A stretch of DNA of 64,000 bases from the NCBI GenBank assembly GCA_022823305.1, contig JAJDXK010000029.1, positions 1 to 64,000 on the forward strand, in the 5' to 3' direction. The notes below the pieces were generated by a model. It did not search any database. It had not been told where the DNA came from and was given only the letters and a program-made list of their open reading frames with translations. The first letter of the stretch is position 1; each line of letters begins with the position of its first letter. A program made the position numbers and the translations under genes. Of the stretch, positions 23,687 through 38,742 are shown piece by piece. The stretch is from Alphaproteobacteria bacterium. Lineage in GTDB: Bacteria > Pseudomonadota > Alphaproteobacteria > UBA828.

Positions 23687-25141
23687 ATGGCGACGGGCGG
23701 CGAGCTCTGGCGCCTCGGCGCTGCCGAGGTGGTGGACCTGCTGCGGCGGCGCGAGGTCTCGCCGCTGGAGCTGGTGGACGCGAGCGCCGAGCGGATCGCG
23801 GCGACCGACGCGCACCTCAACGCGATCCCGACGCTCTGCATCGACCGCGCGCGAGCGCACGCTAGGCGCATCATGGCGGAGGACCCCGCCACCGAGCGCC
23901 CGCCCGGCTGGCTCGGCGGCGTGCCCATCGCGGTCAAGGACCTGGTGCCGGTGGAGGGCGTGCGCACGACCTGGGGCTCGCCGGTCTACGCCGACCACGT
24001 GCCGCCGCGCTCGGACATCATGATCGAGACGCTGGAGCGGCGCGGCGCGATCGTGATCGGCAAGTCCAACACGCCCGAGTTCGGCGCCGGCGCCAACACC
24101 TTCAACGAGGTCTTCGGCAAGACCCGCAACCCGTGGAACACCGAGAAGACCTGCGGCGGCTCCTCGGGCGGCTCGGCCGTGGCGCTGGCCACCGGGCAGG
24201 TGTGGCTCGCCACCGGCTCGGACCTCGGCGGCAGCCTGCGGATTCCCGCGAGCTTCTGCAGCGTTTTCGGCTTCCGCCCGAGCCCCGGCCGCGTCGCGCA
24301 CGGGCCCAAGCACCTGCCCTTCGAGGGGCTGATGGTGGACGGCCCGATGGCGCGCAACGCCCGCGACGCCGCGCTGATGCTCGACGCCATGGCCGGCGCG
24401 CACCCGGAGGACCCGCTCTCCATCGCGGCGCCGGCAGAGAGCTTTGCCGACGCCGTGGCGGCGGCGGCGCTGCCCGGCCGGGTCGCCTGGAGTCCCGACC
24501 TCGGCTTGCTGCCGGTGGAGAGCGAGGTCGCCGCCATCTGCGCAGGCGCGGCGGAGACGCTGGCAGGCGCGGGCGTGGAGGTCGCGGACGCCTGCCCGGA
24601 CCTCTCCGGCGCGCTCGACGTGTTCCAGGTGCTGCGCGCCGCGCTCTTCTCCGCCGACAAGGGCGAGCTGCTGGAGACCCACCGCGACGCGCTCAAGCCC
24701 GAGATCGTCTGGAACATCGAGAAGGGGCTCGCGCTCGACGCCGACACCATCGCCCGGGCCGAGCGTGCGCGGGGCGCGATCTACCAGCGCTGCGTGCGCT
24801 TCTTCGCGCGCCACGAGCTGCTGCTCTGCCCCTGCGTGATCGTGCCGCCCTTCGACGTGGACATCCGCTGGATCGACGAGGTCGAGGGCCGGCGCTTCGA
24901 CAACTACGTCGACTGGCTGGGGCTGACCTTCGTGCTGACGCTGACCGCCTGCCCCTCCGCCTCGGTGCCGGTGGGCTTCACCGAGGCGGGGCTGCCGGTG
25001 GGCCTGCAGATCCTGGGCCCCCCGCGCGGCGAGGCGGCGGTGCTGCGCGCCGCGGCGGCGATCGAGGAGGCGATCAACCTCCCCGCCCGCACCCCCATCG
25101 GCCCGCGCGGCGCCGACGGCGCAGTGCTCCCGCTCTCCTGA
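23687..25141 (+). CDS. Amidase signature (AS) family enzyme, second of two
   Basis: A 484-residue amidase with the canonical serine motif. Lys84 (VPIAVKDLVPVEG), CGGSSGGSAVALATG (about 157-170) and nucleophile Ser183 (GSDLGGSLRIP) form the triad. Its best similarity by eye is to the GatA/fatty-amide group, but the missing GatB/C partners point to a stand-alone hydrolase. It is transcribed with the first amidase; sequence differences show they are not recent duplicates. A small GCCGGC-type hairpin follows the stop, between it and the convergent purA. Confidence 0.93.
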   Translation: MATGGELWRLGAAEVVDLLRRREVSPLELVDASAERIAATDAHLNAIPTLCIDRARAHARRIMAEDPATERPPGWLGGVPIAVKDLVPVEGVRTTWGSPVYADHVPPRSDIMIETLERRGAIVIGKSNTPEFGAGANTFNEVFGKTRNPWNTEKTCGGSSGGSAVALATGQVWLATGSDLGGSLRIPASFCSVFGFRPSPGRVAHGPKHLPFEGLMVDGPMARNARDAALMLDAMAGAHPEDPLSIAAPAESFADAVAAAALPGRVAWSPDLGLLPVESEVAAICAGAAETLAGAGVEVADACPDLSGALDVFQVLRAALFSADKGELLETHRDALKPEIVWNIEKGLALDADTIARAERARGAIYQRCVRFFARHELLLCPCVIVPPFDVDIRWIDEVEGRRFDNYVDWLGLTFVLTLTACPSASVPVGFTEAGLPVGLQILGPPRGEAAVLRAAAAIEEAINLPARTPIGPRGADGAVLPLS

Positions 25142-25168
25142 ACGGCCGGCACCCGGCCGGCGCGATCT

Positions 25169-26464
<1,296 letters not shown>

Positions 26465-26466
26465 GC

Positions 26467-27630
26467 TCAGTCGCCTCCCGCGAGGGGCCGGGCCGCGCCG
26501 TCCTGCCACAGGTGACTGCAGCCGAGCCGTGCGGCTTCCGCCGCGGCGTCCGCCTCGGGCGCGAGGCCCGCGATGGTGATCCAGCCGTCGGCGCGCAGCG
26601 CCGCGGCGTCCGCCCGCGCCGTGGCGTGGGGCAGGTAGACCCGGCGCGGCGGCCGCGGCGGCGGCGCGGCGCGGAGCAGCGTGTCGAGGTAGAGCGTGCA
26701 GCCTGCGGCCTCCTCCGCGCCGGCGCCCTCGCCCACCGCATAGCGGCCGCCGCGGCCCAGCTCGTTGCGCACGCCGCCGGCGAAGAGGCTGAAGCCGGTG
26801 CCGCTGTGGTACTCGAAGCCGCGCCACTCGACCGGGTCGATGGTGAGCGGGAGCTCGGGCGCCGCCTCGCGCAGCAGCGCCGCGACCTCCATCAGATGCG
26901 CGAGCGCCGCCGCCGCGGCGCCGGAGAGCGCGAGCGGCTCCAGCACGCCCAGCGCCCGCTCGGCCGGGCCCGCGGCCCGCAGCAGGTAAAGCAGGGGGTC
27001 TGCATCCTCGCCCGCGGCCTCCTCGACCGCAGCGGCGTCCTTGCGGTCGAGCGCGTCGCGGAGGGAGCCCGCCCTCTCCGCGTCGAGGCCCGCCTCGGCG
27101 AGCAGCGATGCCACCAGGGTCGGCGCGTTGAGGTCGACGGAGAGAGTTCCCTCGATGCCGAGGCCGGCGAGCGCATCGGCCGCCAGCAGGATCACCTCGG
27201 CATCGCAGACGGCGCCCGCGCCGATGCCGATGAGCTCGAAGCCGACCTGGCGGAACTGGCGCTCGGGGCGCAACTCGCCGCCCCGCACGCGCAGGATCTC
27301 GCCGGCATAGCTGAGCCGCAGCGGGCGCGGGCTGCGGCCGAGGCGGGAGGCGGCGATGCGCGCGATCTGCGGCGTGAGGTCGCTGCGCACGGCCATCATG
27401 CGGTGCGAGGACGGGTCCATCAGGCGGAAGGTCTGCTCGGCGAGCCCGGCGCCGGCGCCGCTCAGCATGCTCTCCTCGAACTCGACCAGCGGAGGCTTGA
27501 CCCGCTCGTAGCCCTGCGCCGCGAAGCGCGCGAGCAGCGCCTCGGCGAGCGCGGCCTCGGCGTCCGCCTCGGGCGGCAGCAGGTCGCGCAGGCCGGTGGG
27601 CAGCAGGGCCGGTTTCTCGGGGTCGGTCAT
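26467..27630 (-). CDS. hisZ: ATP phosphoribosyltransferase regulatory subunit
   Basis: A 387-residue class II synthetase-like protein that lacks charging activity and supports the short HisG in histidine synthesis. The N-terminus ([15 protein letters not shown]) and the segments [30 protein letters not shown] and [13 protein letters not shown] match HisZ. Full HisRS would be longer and carry an anticodon domain, which is absent. hisZ with purA is a recurring alphaproteobacterial pair. The start is an ATG at 27630. hisG is not in the window. Confidence 0.93.
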   Translation of the reverse strand: MTDPEKPALLPTGLRDLLPPEADAEAALAEALLARFAAQGYERVKPPLVEFEESMLSGAGAGLAEQTFRLMDPSSHRMMAVRSDLTPQIARIAASRLGRSPRPLRLSYAGEILRVRGGELRPERQFRQVGFELIGIGAGAVCDAEVILLAADALAGLGIEGTLSVDLNAPTLVASLLAEAGLDAERAGSLRDALDRKDAAAVEEAAGEDADPLLYLLRAAGPAERALGVLEPLALSGAAAAALAHLMEVAALLREAAPELPLTIDPVEWRGFEYHSGTGFSLFAGGVRNELGRGGRYAVGEGAGAEEAAGCTLYLDTLLRAAPPPRPPRRVYLPHATARADAAALRADGWITIAGLAPEADAAAEAARLGCSHLWQDGAARPLAGGD

Positions 27631-27710
27631 GGCGGCGACACTCTACCGCGCGCGGACGGGCGCCGAAACGGTGGCCCAAGGCCGCGAGGCCGGGGGAATC
27701 CCGGGCCAGG

Positions 27711-29147
27711 CTAGGCGACGAACCAGGGCGCCATGCCCTGCTGGTTCTCGTCCACGATCAGGCGCCGGCCCGGCGGCGCGAAGGCGCGCTGGCTGCAATC
27801 GCTGCGCTCGCACAGGCGGCAGTTGATGCCGATGGGGACGACGCCGGCGGGCCGCTCGAGGTCGAGGCCCGCGCCGTAGACCAGGCGCCCGCCGTAGGAG
27901 AGCGGGCAGCCCACCGCCACCACGCGCTGCTGGCCCGGCTGGGCATGGCCTGCGCCCGGCCGGGTCACCATGCGCGCGATGGTGAGGAAGCGCGCGCCGT
28001 CCGGCACCTCGACGACCTCCAGGCGGGTCTCGCCGGGGCTCTGGAAGGCGCGGTGCACGCCCCAGCGCGGGCAGAGCCCGCCGAAGCGCGCGAAGCGGAA
28101 TCCGCCGCCGTCGAAGCGGCGCAGCACGTTGCCCGCGCAGTCGAGGTGGACGAGAAAGAAGGGCACGCCTCTCGCGCCGGGCCGCTGCAGCGTGACGAGC
28201 CGCTCGCAGACCCGCTCGAACGATGCGCCGAAGCGCCGCCCCAGGAGCTCGATGTCGTAGTGGAGCGCCTCGGCGGCCTCCAGAAAGCGCTCGTAGGGCA
28301 TCAGGCAGGCGCCGGCGAAGTGGTTCGCGAGCTCGACGACCAGCAGGTCGCGGGCCGGGCCCTCCAGGCCCGATCCGTCCGCGAGCTCGTCGAGCAGGTC
28401 GCGCCAGCCGAGCAGCGCCGCCTGGTGGGCGAGCTGGAAGACGCGCTCCTCCGGCGCCAGCGCGTCGGAGAGCAGCACGCGCCGCCCGTGGCGGTCGTAG
28501 CGGCGCACCAGATCGTGCATGACCTCGGCCGGCAGGATGCGGACCTTGAGGCCGTGCGCCTCGGTGAGCGCGGCGCGGAGCCCTTCGTGGAGGGTCTCCG
28601 GCTCCAGCCGCGCCTCGGCCCAGAGGCCGGCGGCGGCCTCCTCCAGCTCCGGCAGGTGGCAGGACCGCGCCTGCAGGAACTCCTGCACCTCCTCGCCGGG
28701 CGCGCCGGCGGCGGGAAGCGCCGCCGTCGCCGGGGCGGCCGACTCGGCAGGGCCTGCGCCTTCCGCCAGGTTCGCCGTGTTCTCCAGCAGCGTGCGATAG
28801 GCGCGGAAGAGCACCGCGATGGCATCGCCCAGCGCCGGGCTCGCCTGTGCCGCATCGCGGATGTCCTGATCCGTCACCTGGCTGCGCGCGAAGAGCGGGT
28901 CGCCGAAGACCTCGCGAAGCGCGGCGACGACCCGCCCCTCGTCGTCCTCGGCGAAGCGCTGCAGGTCGACGTCGAAGGCCTGGCCCAGCTTGAGCAGGAA
29001 GGGCACCGTGACCGGCCGCTGGCTGCGCTCGATCAGGTTGAGGTAGCTGGTGGAGATGCCGAGCTGGGCGGCCATGCGCGCCTGGGTCAGGCCGCGCTCG
29101 CGGCGCAGCCGCCGCACCCGCTGGCCCGCCATCAGCTTGCCCTGCAT
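27711..29147 (-). CDS. XRE/DUF2083 regulator of the ScfR/RamB type
   Basis: A 478-residue transcriptional regulator. An N-terminal helix-turn-helix ([21 protein letters not shown], about residues 10-30) is followed by a peptidase-like ImmA/IrrE module ([19 protein letters not shown]) and a C-terminal DUF2083-like domain ending with [18 protein letters not shown]. Such short-chain fatty-acyl regulators (ScfR, RamB, PrpR families) sense acyl-CoA and control glyoxylate or propionate genes. It is divergent from malate synthase and isocitrate lyase. The start at 29147 has GGGGGA upstream; MAGQRV at 29132 is an alternative. Local regulation is highly likely. Confidence 0.92.
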   Translation of the reverse strand: MQGKLMAGQRVRRLRRERGLTQARMAAQLGISTSYLNLIERSQRPVTVPFLLKLGQAFDVDLQRFAEDDEGRVVAALREVFGDPLFARSQVTDQDIRDAAQASPALGDAIAVLFRAYRTLLENTANLAEGAGPAESAAPATAALPAAGAPGEEVQEFLQARSCHLPELEEAAAGLWAEARLEPETLHEGLRAALTEAHGLKVRILPAEVMHDLVRRYDRHGRRVLLSDALAPEERVFQLAHQAALLGWRDLLDELADGSGLEGPARDLLVVELANHFAGACLMPYERFLEAAEALHYDIELLGRRFGASFERVCERLVTLQRPGARGVPFFLVHLDCAGNVLRRFDGGGFRFARFGGLCPRWGVHRAFQSPGETRLEVVEVPDGARFLTIARMVTRPGAGHAQPGQQRVVAVGCPLSYGGRLVYGAGLDLERPAGVVPIGINCRLCERSDCSQRAFAPPGRRLIVDENQQGMAPWFVA

Positions 29148-29194
29148 GGCCTGTCCCCCACGTCGATACCCACCGCGTCCCCGCACACTCTGAA

Positions 29195-29208
29195 TTTACA
29201 AAGTTTAC
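29195..29208. promoter_or_regulatory. Putative RamB/ScfR-type operator between regulator and aceB
   Basis: TTTACAAAGTTTAC lies in the AT-rich divergent gap (29148-29338). On the minus strand it reads GTAAACTTTGTAAA, close to the reported RamB consensus (AA/GAACTTTGCAAA). It lies about 50 bp upstream of the regulator start and about 130 bp upstream of aceB. A second symmetrical motif, TTGCGATGCAA (29308-29318), sits just before the aceB start. The assignment is by pattern match only. Confidence 0.55.
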
Positions 29209-29338
29209 TTATTCACATCTGGCAATACACTAAATGCGACTAAAATACATCTTTTTTCCCAATATCTTATGGACATTTCCGGCGTGCTGCGGGACAGTCT
29301 AGCGATATTGCGATGCAACATGCAAGAGACATCGGGTG

Positions 29339-30993
<1,655 letters not shown>

Positions 30994-30997
<4 letters not shown>

Positions 30998-32292
30998 GCG
31001 CGAGGTCGATCGAGTCCATGATCCACGATGCCGCACCCGGGCGCTTCGCAGGCATTCGCCGCGACTACGGCGCCGAGCAGGTGGCCGCGCTGCGCGGCAC
31101 GCTGCCGGTGCGCCACACCCTCGCCGAGCACGCCGCCAACCGGCTCTGGCAGCTGCTGAACACCGAGGACTACGTGCATGCGCTGGGCGCGATGACCGGC
31201 GGCCAGGCGGTGCAGATGGTGCGCGCCGGGCTGAAGGCGATCTACCTTTCGGGCTGGCAGGTCGCGGCCGACGCCAACGGCGCGGGCCAGACCTACCCCG
31301 ACCAGAGCCTCTACCCGGCCGACAGCGGGCCGGCGCTCGCCGGGCGCATCAACCGCGCGCTCCAGCGTGCTGACCAGATCGACTGCGTCGACGGCCTCGG
31401 CGACCGGGCCTGGTTCGCGCCCATCGTGGCCGATGCGGAGGCCGGCTTCGGCGGGCCGCTGAACGCCTTCGAGATCGCCAAGGCCTACATCGAGGCTGGC
31501 GTCGGCGGCGTGCACTTCGAGGACCAGCTCGCGTCGGAGAAGAAGTGCGGCCACATGGGCGGCAAGGTGCTGATCCCGACCCAGGCCCACATCCGCAACC
31601 TGAGCGCGGCCCGGCTCGCGGCCGACGTCTCCGGCGTCGCGACCGTGATCGTGGCGCGGACGGACGCGGACAGCGCCAAGCTCATCACCAGCGACATCGA
31701 CGAGCGCGACCGCCCCTTCATCACCGGCGAGCGCACGCCGGAGGGCTTCTTCCGCCTGCGCGACGGCGAGGGCATGGCGCGCTGCATCGCGCGCGGCCTG
31801 GCCTACGCGCCCTATGCCGACCTGATCTGGATGGAGACCTCGACGCCCGACCTCGCCCAGGCGCGGACCTTCGCCGAGGCCATTCACCGCACCTTCCCCG
31901 GCAAGATGCTCGCCTACAACTGCTCGCCCTCGTTCAACTGGCGCAGCAACATCGACAAGGCGACCATCGCCCGCTTCCAGCGCGAGCTGGGCGCGATGGG
32001 CTACAAGTTCCAGTTCGTCACGCTGGCGGGCTTCCACAGCCTCAACCACGGCATGTTCGAGCTCGCGCGCGGCTACCGCGACCACGGCATGGCCGCCTAC
32101 TCGGTGCTGCAGGAGGCGGAGTTCGCAGCCGAGACGGAGGGCTATACCGCGACCCGGCACCAGCACGAGGTGGGCGCCGCCTACTTCGATGCGGTGAGCC
32201 TCGCGGTCTCGGGCGGCGCCGCGTCCACCACCGCCATGGCGGGCTCCACCGAGACGGACCAGTTCACGCACCCGGTCTCGAGTGCTGCCTGA
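30994..32292 (+). CDS. aceA: Isocitrate lyase
   Basis: A 432-residue enzyme that splits isocitrate to glyoxylate and succinate. The signature KKCGH (Cys185 catalytic) lies in [39 protein letters not shown] and [10 protein letters not shown] are also diagnostic. Together with aceB it completes the glyoxylate shunt, which allows growth on acetate or fatty acids. The ATG at 30994 overlaps the aceB stop and is preceded by AGGAG. Expression is likely controlled by the divergent ScfR/RamB-like protein. Confidence 0.97.
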
Positions 32293-32295
32293 CTG

Positions 32296-32367
32296 ACGCC
32301 CGGCGCCGGCGGTGCCCGCCGGTCGCCTCCCCCCGTTGCCCGGCCAGGCGCGCCGGGCGCCGGGCGT
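32296..32367. terminator. Inverted repeat between convergent aceA and dioxygenase genes
   Basis: ACGCCCGGCGCC (32296-32307) is the exact reverse complement of GGCGCCGGGCGT (32356-32367), with GC-rich sequence between that can fold further. It fills the 85-bp convergent gap and may end transcription from both sides. There is no clear T-tract, so Rho-independent function is uncertain. Confidence 0.45.
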
Positions 32368-32377
32368 CCTCCTTTCC

Positions 32378-33013
32378 CTACGGCTCCAGCACGAAGTCGA
32401 AGCGGCCGCGCCAGCCCTCTCCGCTCCGTTCGAGGCGCATCACGAGATCGTCCCGGAAGATCCGGTCCCGGGCATTGGCCTCCGCCATGTCGGGGAAATA
32501 GACCTGGGTGGTGAGCGGCCGCGTCGCCTCGCCCTGCACCTTGACGTGAATGTGCGGCGTGCGCCCGGAATAGCGCACGGGGCGGATGGTCTCGAACATG
32601 AAGGCGCCTGCCGCGTCGGTGTACTGATGCCCGCGATAGCGGAAGCCGGCGTTGTCGTAGCGGCCCCGCTCGTCGCTGTGCCAGATGTCGATCACGGCGC
32701 CGGCGAGCGGCCGGCAGTCGGACGCCAGGACCAGGCCTTCGAAGACCAGGGGCTCTCCGGCCGTTCCCGGCTCGCGCAGGCTGGTCCGACGCGGCGTCTG
32801 CGGCGTGTAGAAGGGCCCGGCCGTCAGCGGCCGCGTGCCGGGGGTGCAGGAGAGCGGTGGCACAAGCCCGAGGCCGCGCCCGGCGGCCGGGCCCGAGGAC
32901 GGATAGCCCAGCAGCGCCGGGCCGGCGGCGCGGGCCATCGCGGGCGTTGCCATCGCGCCTGCGCACGCGAGCCCCGCCAGCGCCCGCCGGCGCGTCACGC
33001 TGCGGCGTTTCAT
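32378..33013 (-). CDS. Tat-exported intradiol ring-cleavage dioxygenase family protein
   Basis: A 211-residue protein of the catechol/protocatechuate dioxygenase fold. The N-terminus (MKRRSVTRRRALAGLACAGA) is a twin-arginine signal, so an extracytoplasmic location is likely. Ligands for Fe(III) are visible as Tyr in ERGRYDNAGFRYRG and the His pair in GRTPHIHVKVQG. The central turn GAVIDIWHSDERG is also typical. Such small exported members often lack a proven substrate. Its stop is convergent with aceA, and it is 7 bp downstream of the molybdenum hydroxylase large-subunit gene. Confidence 0.9.
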   Translation of the reverse strand: MKRRSVTRRRALAGLACAGAMATPAMARAAGPALLGYPSSGPAAGRGLGLVPPLSCTPGTRPLTAGPFYTPQTPRRTSLREPGTAGEPLVFEGLVLASDCRPLAGAVIDIWHSDERGRYDNAGFRYRGHQYTDAAGAFMFETIRPVRYSGRTPHIHVKVQGEATRPLTTQVYFPDMAEANARDRIFRDDLVMRLERSGEGWRGRFDFVLEP

Positions 33014-33020
33014 CGCAGGC

Positions 33021-35426
33021 TCACGCCGGCCGTGCCCGCGCCTCGCGCAGCAATGCGTGAATCATGGACGGCGAGAGCGGCGATTCGCGCACCGGCGCGA
33101 TGCCGAAGGGCTGGAACGCGTCCTCCAGCGCCGATGCCAGCACCTGCGAGACGGGGATCGTGCCGGCCTCGCCCACGCCCTTGATCCCGAGCGGGTTGAG
33201 CGGCGACGGCGTCTCGGTGTGGATCAGCTCGGCGTCCGGCACCTCGGTCGCGTAAGGCATCAGGAAGTCCATGAAGCTCGCCGCCAGCGGCGCGCCGTCC
33301 TCGCTGTAGGCGCAGCGCTCGTAGAAGGCGCCGCCGATGCCCTGGCCGATGCCGCCCATCACCTGGCCGTCGACGATCATCGGGTTGATGATGGTGCCGC
33401 AGTCGTGGACGCAGACGTAGCGGCGGATGTCGATGGCGCAGGTCTCGGGGTCGAACTCGACGATTGCGGCGTGGACGCCGTAGGCCCAGGTCGCGTGCGG
33501 CGGGCTGAAGTAGTCGCTCTCCTCGATGCCCGGATGCGTGCCTTCGGCCAGCGGCGGGCCGTCGTGGCGCGAGGCCGGCGCGAACTGCGTGGCGGTCTTG
33601 GATGATTCGTTGAAGGCGTAGCGCAGCGGATTGGTGGCGGTCGCCACCTCGGCCAGCGAGACCGAGCGGTTGCCGCCCCTGATCCAGGCGCCGCCGTCGC
33701 GCAGCTCGATCTCGTCCTGCTCCACCTCCAGCATGTTGGCCGCCGCCTGGACGATCTGCGCCCGCGCCCTGAGAGCGGCCTTGTGGATGGCGTTGCCGCT
33801 CACCACCGCGGCGCGGCTCGCGAAGGTGGCCACGCCCCAGGGCTGCGCCTGGGTGTCGCCGCCGACGAAGACCACGTCGGCCGGCGCGCAGCCCACCTGG
33901 TCGGCGACGATCTGGGCGAAGACGGTCCCGTGCCCCTGCCCCTGGTCGGTGAGCCCCGTGGTGACGTAGACCTTGCCGGTGATGGGGTGGAGCTTGACGC
34001 GCCCGCCCTCGTAGGGGCCGAGCCCGGTGGCCTCGACATAGAAGCCGAGGCCGAAGCCCAGATAGCGGCCTTCCGCGCGCGCCTCGGCCTGCTCGGCGCG
34101 GAAGGCGGGCAGGTCGATCTCCCCGACGATCCGGTCGAGCGCCTGCGCGTACTCGCCGGAATCGTAGTTGACCGCGAGCCCGTCGGCGAAGAGCAGCCCC
34201 TCGCGCCGGTAGGGGAACTCGTCGGGCGCGATGAAGTTGCGCCGGCGGAGCTCGAAGCGGTCGATCCCGAGCTCGTCGGCGAGCTGGTCCATCGCGCGCT
34301 CGATGGCGAAGCAGGCCTGCGGCCGGCCGCAGCCGCGGTAGGGCGTGACCTGGACGCAGGGCGTGTAGACCGCCTTGAACTCGACCCAGATGCCGGGGAT
34401 GCGGTAGGGGCCGGCGACGGAGGTGGACGAGACCTGGGCCACGGCGATGCCGTAGGGGATGAAGGCGCCGGTGTCGTGCAGGAAGCTGTCGCGCAGGCCC
34501 AGCACCGTGCCGTCCTTCAGCGCCGCCAGCGTGATCTCGTGGATCTGCGCCCGCTCCTGCGAGGCGCCGATGAAGTTCTCCACACGGTCCTCGATGTACT
34601 TCACCGGCCGGTCGAGCTCCATCGCGGCCAGCGGCACGAGGATCTCGTCGGGGTGGAACATCATGATCTTCTGCCCGAAGCCGCCGCCGACGTTGGGCGC
34701 GACGACCCGCACGTTGTCCTCGTCGATGCCGAACACCGAGGCGAGGCCGCCGCGCACCGCGATCGGCGCCTGGGTGCCGTCCCAGACCATGAGCTCGCCC
34801 GTGACCCGGTCCCAGCGCGCGGCGATGGCGCGGCATTCCAGCGGGGCCGCGGTCGAGCGCTCGAGCCGCACCTTGACGGTGGTGACGTGCTCGGCGCGCG
34901 CGAAGGCCGCGTCGGCATCGCCCGACTCCTGGATGAAGTGGGCCGCGACGTTGTTGGGGATGTCGTCGTGGACCAGCGGCGCCCCGTCGGCGACCGCCTT
35001 CTCCAGGTCGAGCTCGACCGGCAGCGGCTCGTAGTCCACCGCGATCGCCTCGCAGGCGTCCTCGGCCGTGTAGCGGTCGACCGCCACCACCATGGCGATG
35101 CACTGGCCGGCATAGAAGACCTCGTCCCGCGCCAGCGGGCGCTGGGTCTTGCCGCCGGCGGTGATGCTGGGATGGGGGATCAGCAGGGGAAGCGGGGCGT
35201 CGAGGGCGCCGATGTCGTCGGCGGTGTAGACCGCGACCACGTCCGGGTTGGCCCGCGCGGCCCGGGTGTCGATGGACCTGATCCGGGCCCTGGCGTGGGC
35301 GCTCCTGACGAAGGCCGCGTGCAGCGCGCCCGCCAGCGGAATGTCGTCGATGAAGGCCCCCTCGCCCCGGAGCAGCGCCGGGTCCGCGTTGCGCTGGACC
35401 GGCGCGCCGAACTGCCTGGTGGACAC
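33021..35426 (-). CDS. Molybdenum hydroxylase large subunit (xanthine dehydrogenase/CoxL family)
   Basis: An 801-residue subunit that binds the molybdopterin-cytosine-dinucleotide cofactor. The active-site loop reads QVTPYRGCGRPQA, as in form II CoxL-like enzymes rather than true CO dehydrogenase (AYRCSFR). GGGFGQK and the catalytic-glutamate motif GIKGVGEAGT are intact. The substrate is therefore probably an aldehyde, purine or other heterocycle rather than carbon monoxide. It follows the Fe-S subunit gene by 13 bp in a medium-small-large operon. The subunit is full length. Confidence 0.93.
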   Translation of the reverse strand: MSTRQFGAPVQRNADPALLRGEGAFIDDIPLAGALHAAFVRSAHARARIRSIDTRAARANPDVVAVYTADDIGALDAPLPLLIPHPSITAGGKTQRPLARDEVFYAGQCIAMVVAVDRYTAEDACEAIAVDYEPLPVELDLEKAVADGAPLVHDDIPNNVAAHFIQESGDADAAFARAEHVTTVKVRLERSTAAPLECRAIAARWDRVTGELMVWDGTQAPIAVRGGLASVFGIDEDNVRVVAPNVGGGFGQKIMMFHPDEILVPLAAMELDRPVKYIEDRVENFIGASQERAQIHEITLAALKDGTVLGLRDSFLHDTGAFIPYGIAVAQVSSTSVAGPYRIPGIWVEFKAVYTPCVQVTPYRGCGRPQACFAIERAMDQLADELGIDRFELRRRNFIAPDEFPYRREGLLFADGLAVNYDSGEYAQALDRIVGEIDLPAFRAEQAEARAEGRYLGFGLGFYVEATGLGPYEGGRVKLHPITGKVYVTTGLTDQGQGHGTVFAQIVADQVGCAPADVVFVGGDTQAQPWGVATFASRAAVVSGNAIHKAALRARAQIVQAAANMLEVEQDEIELRDGGAWIRGGNRSVSLAEVATATNPLRYAFNESSKTATQFAPASRHDGPPLAEGTHPGIEESDYFSPPHATWAYGVHAAIVEFDPETCAIDIRRYVCVHDCGTIINPMIVDGQVMGGIGQGIGGAFYERCAYSEDGAPLAASFMDFLMPYATEVPDAELIHTETPSPLNPLGIKGVGEAGTIPVSQVLASALEDAFQPFGIAPVRESPLSPSMIHALLREARARPA

Positions 35427-35439
35427 GGCTCCTTCTCCC

Positions 35440-35985
35440 TCAGCCGCCGCCGGTGGCGCGCGCGTCCCTCAGCTCGACGGCACGGCGGAACGCGCGCACG
35501 ATGTTCTTGTAGCCGGTGCAGCGGCACAGGTTGCCGGAGAGCACCTCGCGGATCGCGTCCTCGGAGAGGTCCGGCTGCGGCGTCTCCTCGAGGTAGCTCA
35601 GGATCGCCATCACGAAGCCCGGCGTGCAGAAGCCGCACTGCAGCGCGTGGCATTCCATGAAGGCCTGCTGCACCGGGTGCAGGGTGCCGTCCGGCCGGGC
35701 CACGCTCTCGATGGTGCGGATCTCGGCGCCTTCCGCCTGCACCGCGAGGGTAAGGCAGGAGCGGCCGGCGCGCCCGTCGATCAGCACCGTGCAGCAGCCG
35801 CAGACGCCGTGCTCGCAGCCCACGTGGGTGCCGGTGAGGCCGAGCTCGTGGCGGATGAAGTCGCTGAGCAGCATGCGCGGGCTGACGCTGCGGGTGAGGG
35901 TCTCGCCGTTGACGGTCAGCGTCACCTCCCGCCGGGGGTCGGACGAGGCCGCGGGGATCGGCTTGCTCGGCAGGCTCCGCGCCAT
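35440..35985 (-). CDS. Molybdenum hydroxylase 2Fe-2S subunit (CoxS-like)
   Basis: A 181-residue electron-transfer subunit with two [2Fe-2S] clusters. The plant-ferredoxin-type ligands are GCEHGVCGCCTVLIDG, with a later cysteine in RSCLTLA. The second cluster is in CGFCTPGFVM and LSGNLCRCTGYKNIV. The N-terminal 20 residues are variable. The start at 35985 was chosen because it follows the medium-subunit stop by 4 bp; longer frames extend into that gene. It transfers electrons from the Mo centre to FAD. Confidence 0.93.
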   Translation of the reverse strand: MARSLPSKPIPAASSDPRREVTLTVNGETLTRSVSPRMLLSDFIRHELGLTGTHVGCEHGVCGCCTVLIDGRAGRSCLTLAVQAEGAEIRTIESVARPDGTLHPVQQAFMECHALQCGFCTPGFVMAILSYLEETPQPDLSEDAIREVLSGNLCRCTGYKNIVRAFRRAVELRDARATGGG

Positions 35986-35989
35986 CGCC

Positions 35990-36852
35990 TCAGCCCCCTG
36001 CCCGTTCGGCCGCCCGGACCGCGGCACGCCTGACCAGCGCCGCCAGCAGGTCGGCACGGTAGGCCTGGCTCGCCTGCAGGTCGTCGGGAAGCGTGGCGTG
36101 CCCCTTCGCCGCCTCGCCCGCAGCCATGAGCGCGTCCTCGCAGACGGTGCTTCCCCGCAGGGCGTCCTCCGCCGCCGTGAGGCGCACCGGGCGGTCGGCG
36201 ATGCCGCAGCCCGCGAGCCGCGCCCCGGTGCAGACGCCGCCGGCGCCCCGCGTGACGAGCGCGCACACGCCCGCGAGCGCATAGTCGCCGCGGCGCCGGG
36301 CATACTCCTCGAAGGCCCAGCCGGTCGCCGGCGGCAGGCGGGGGATGCGCACCTCGGTCAGAATCTCGGTCTGCGCCAGCGTGGTGGTCATGTGAAAGCT
36401 GAAGAGGTCGTCCGCCGCCACGGTGCGCTCGCCCTCCGGCCCGGTGGCGCATACCGACCCGCCCGTGGCCAGCAGCAGGCAGGGCAGCTCGGCCGAGGCA
36501 TCGGCATGGGCGATGCTGCCGCCGACGGTGCCTCGGTTGCGGATGGCGATGTGGGCGACGTGGGCCAGCACCTCGGCGATCAGGGGGTGGGCGGCGTTGG
36601 CGCCGGCATGGCTCTCCAGCGTGCGCTGCCGGGTCATCGCGCCGATGCGGACCTCGCTCTCCGTCACGGTGATCCCGTCGAGCCCCGCCACCCGGCCGAG
36701 GTCGACCAGCGTCCCCGGCTGCGCCAGGCGGAAGTTCATGATGGGGATCAGGCTCTGGCCGCCGGCGAGCGGCCGGGCGCTCTCGTCGGCGGCAAGGGTC
36801 GCGACCGCCTCGGCAACCGTCTCCGGCGCCGTGTAGTCGAAGAGCGCGGGCT

Positions 36853-36856
<4 letters not shown>
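35990..36856 (-). CDS. Molybdenum hydroxylase FAD subunit (CoxM-like)
   Basis: A 288-residue FAD-binding subunit. PLAGGQSLIPIMNFRLAQPG is the flavin pyrophosphate motif, and IRNRGTVGGSIAHADASAELP is the second. The C-terminal part is the CO dehydrogenase flavoprotein domain. The gene begins with GTG at 36856, where the preceding D-aminoacylase stop overlaps as GTGA. Together with the 2Fe-2S and large subunit genes it encodes a complete enzyme. It is first of the three Mo-hydroxylase genes. Confidence 0.92.
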
Positions 36857-38586
<1,730 letters not shown>

Positions 38587-38742
38587 CGCTCTCCCCCTCG
38601 CGCACCCCGGACACCCTCATTTGCGAGAAAACGCCGGCCGCTGCAAGGGCGGATTGCGCCGGGCCGGCCCTTCCCGCCGGGGCTCCGTCGGTCCGCCCGC
38701 CCGCTTGCAGGTGCCGGGGCGGGTGCCTATCCTCGTGGGCGG

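Noticed and set aside
25144-25161. GCCGGC palindrome between amidase and purA as a terminator
   Set aside because: The stem is short and self-complementary by composition, with no T-tract, so it could not be called with confidence.
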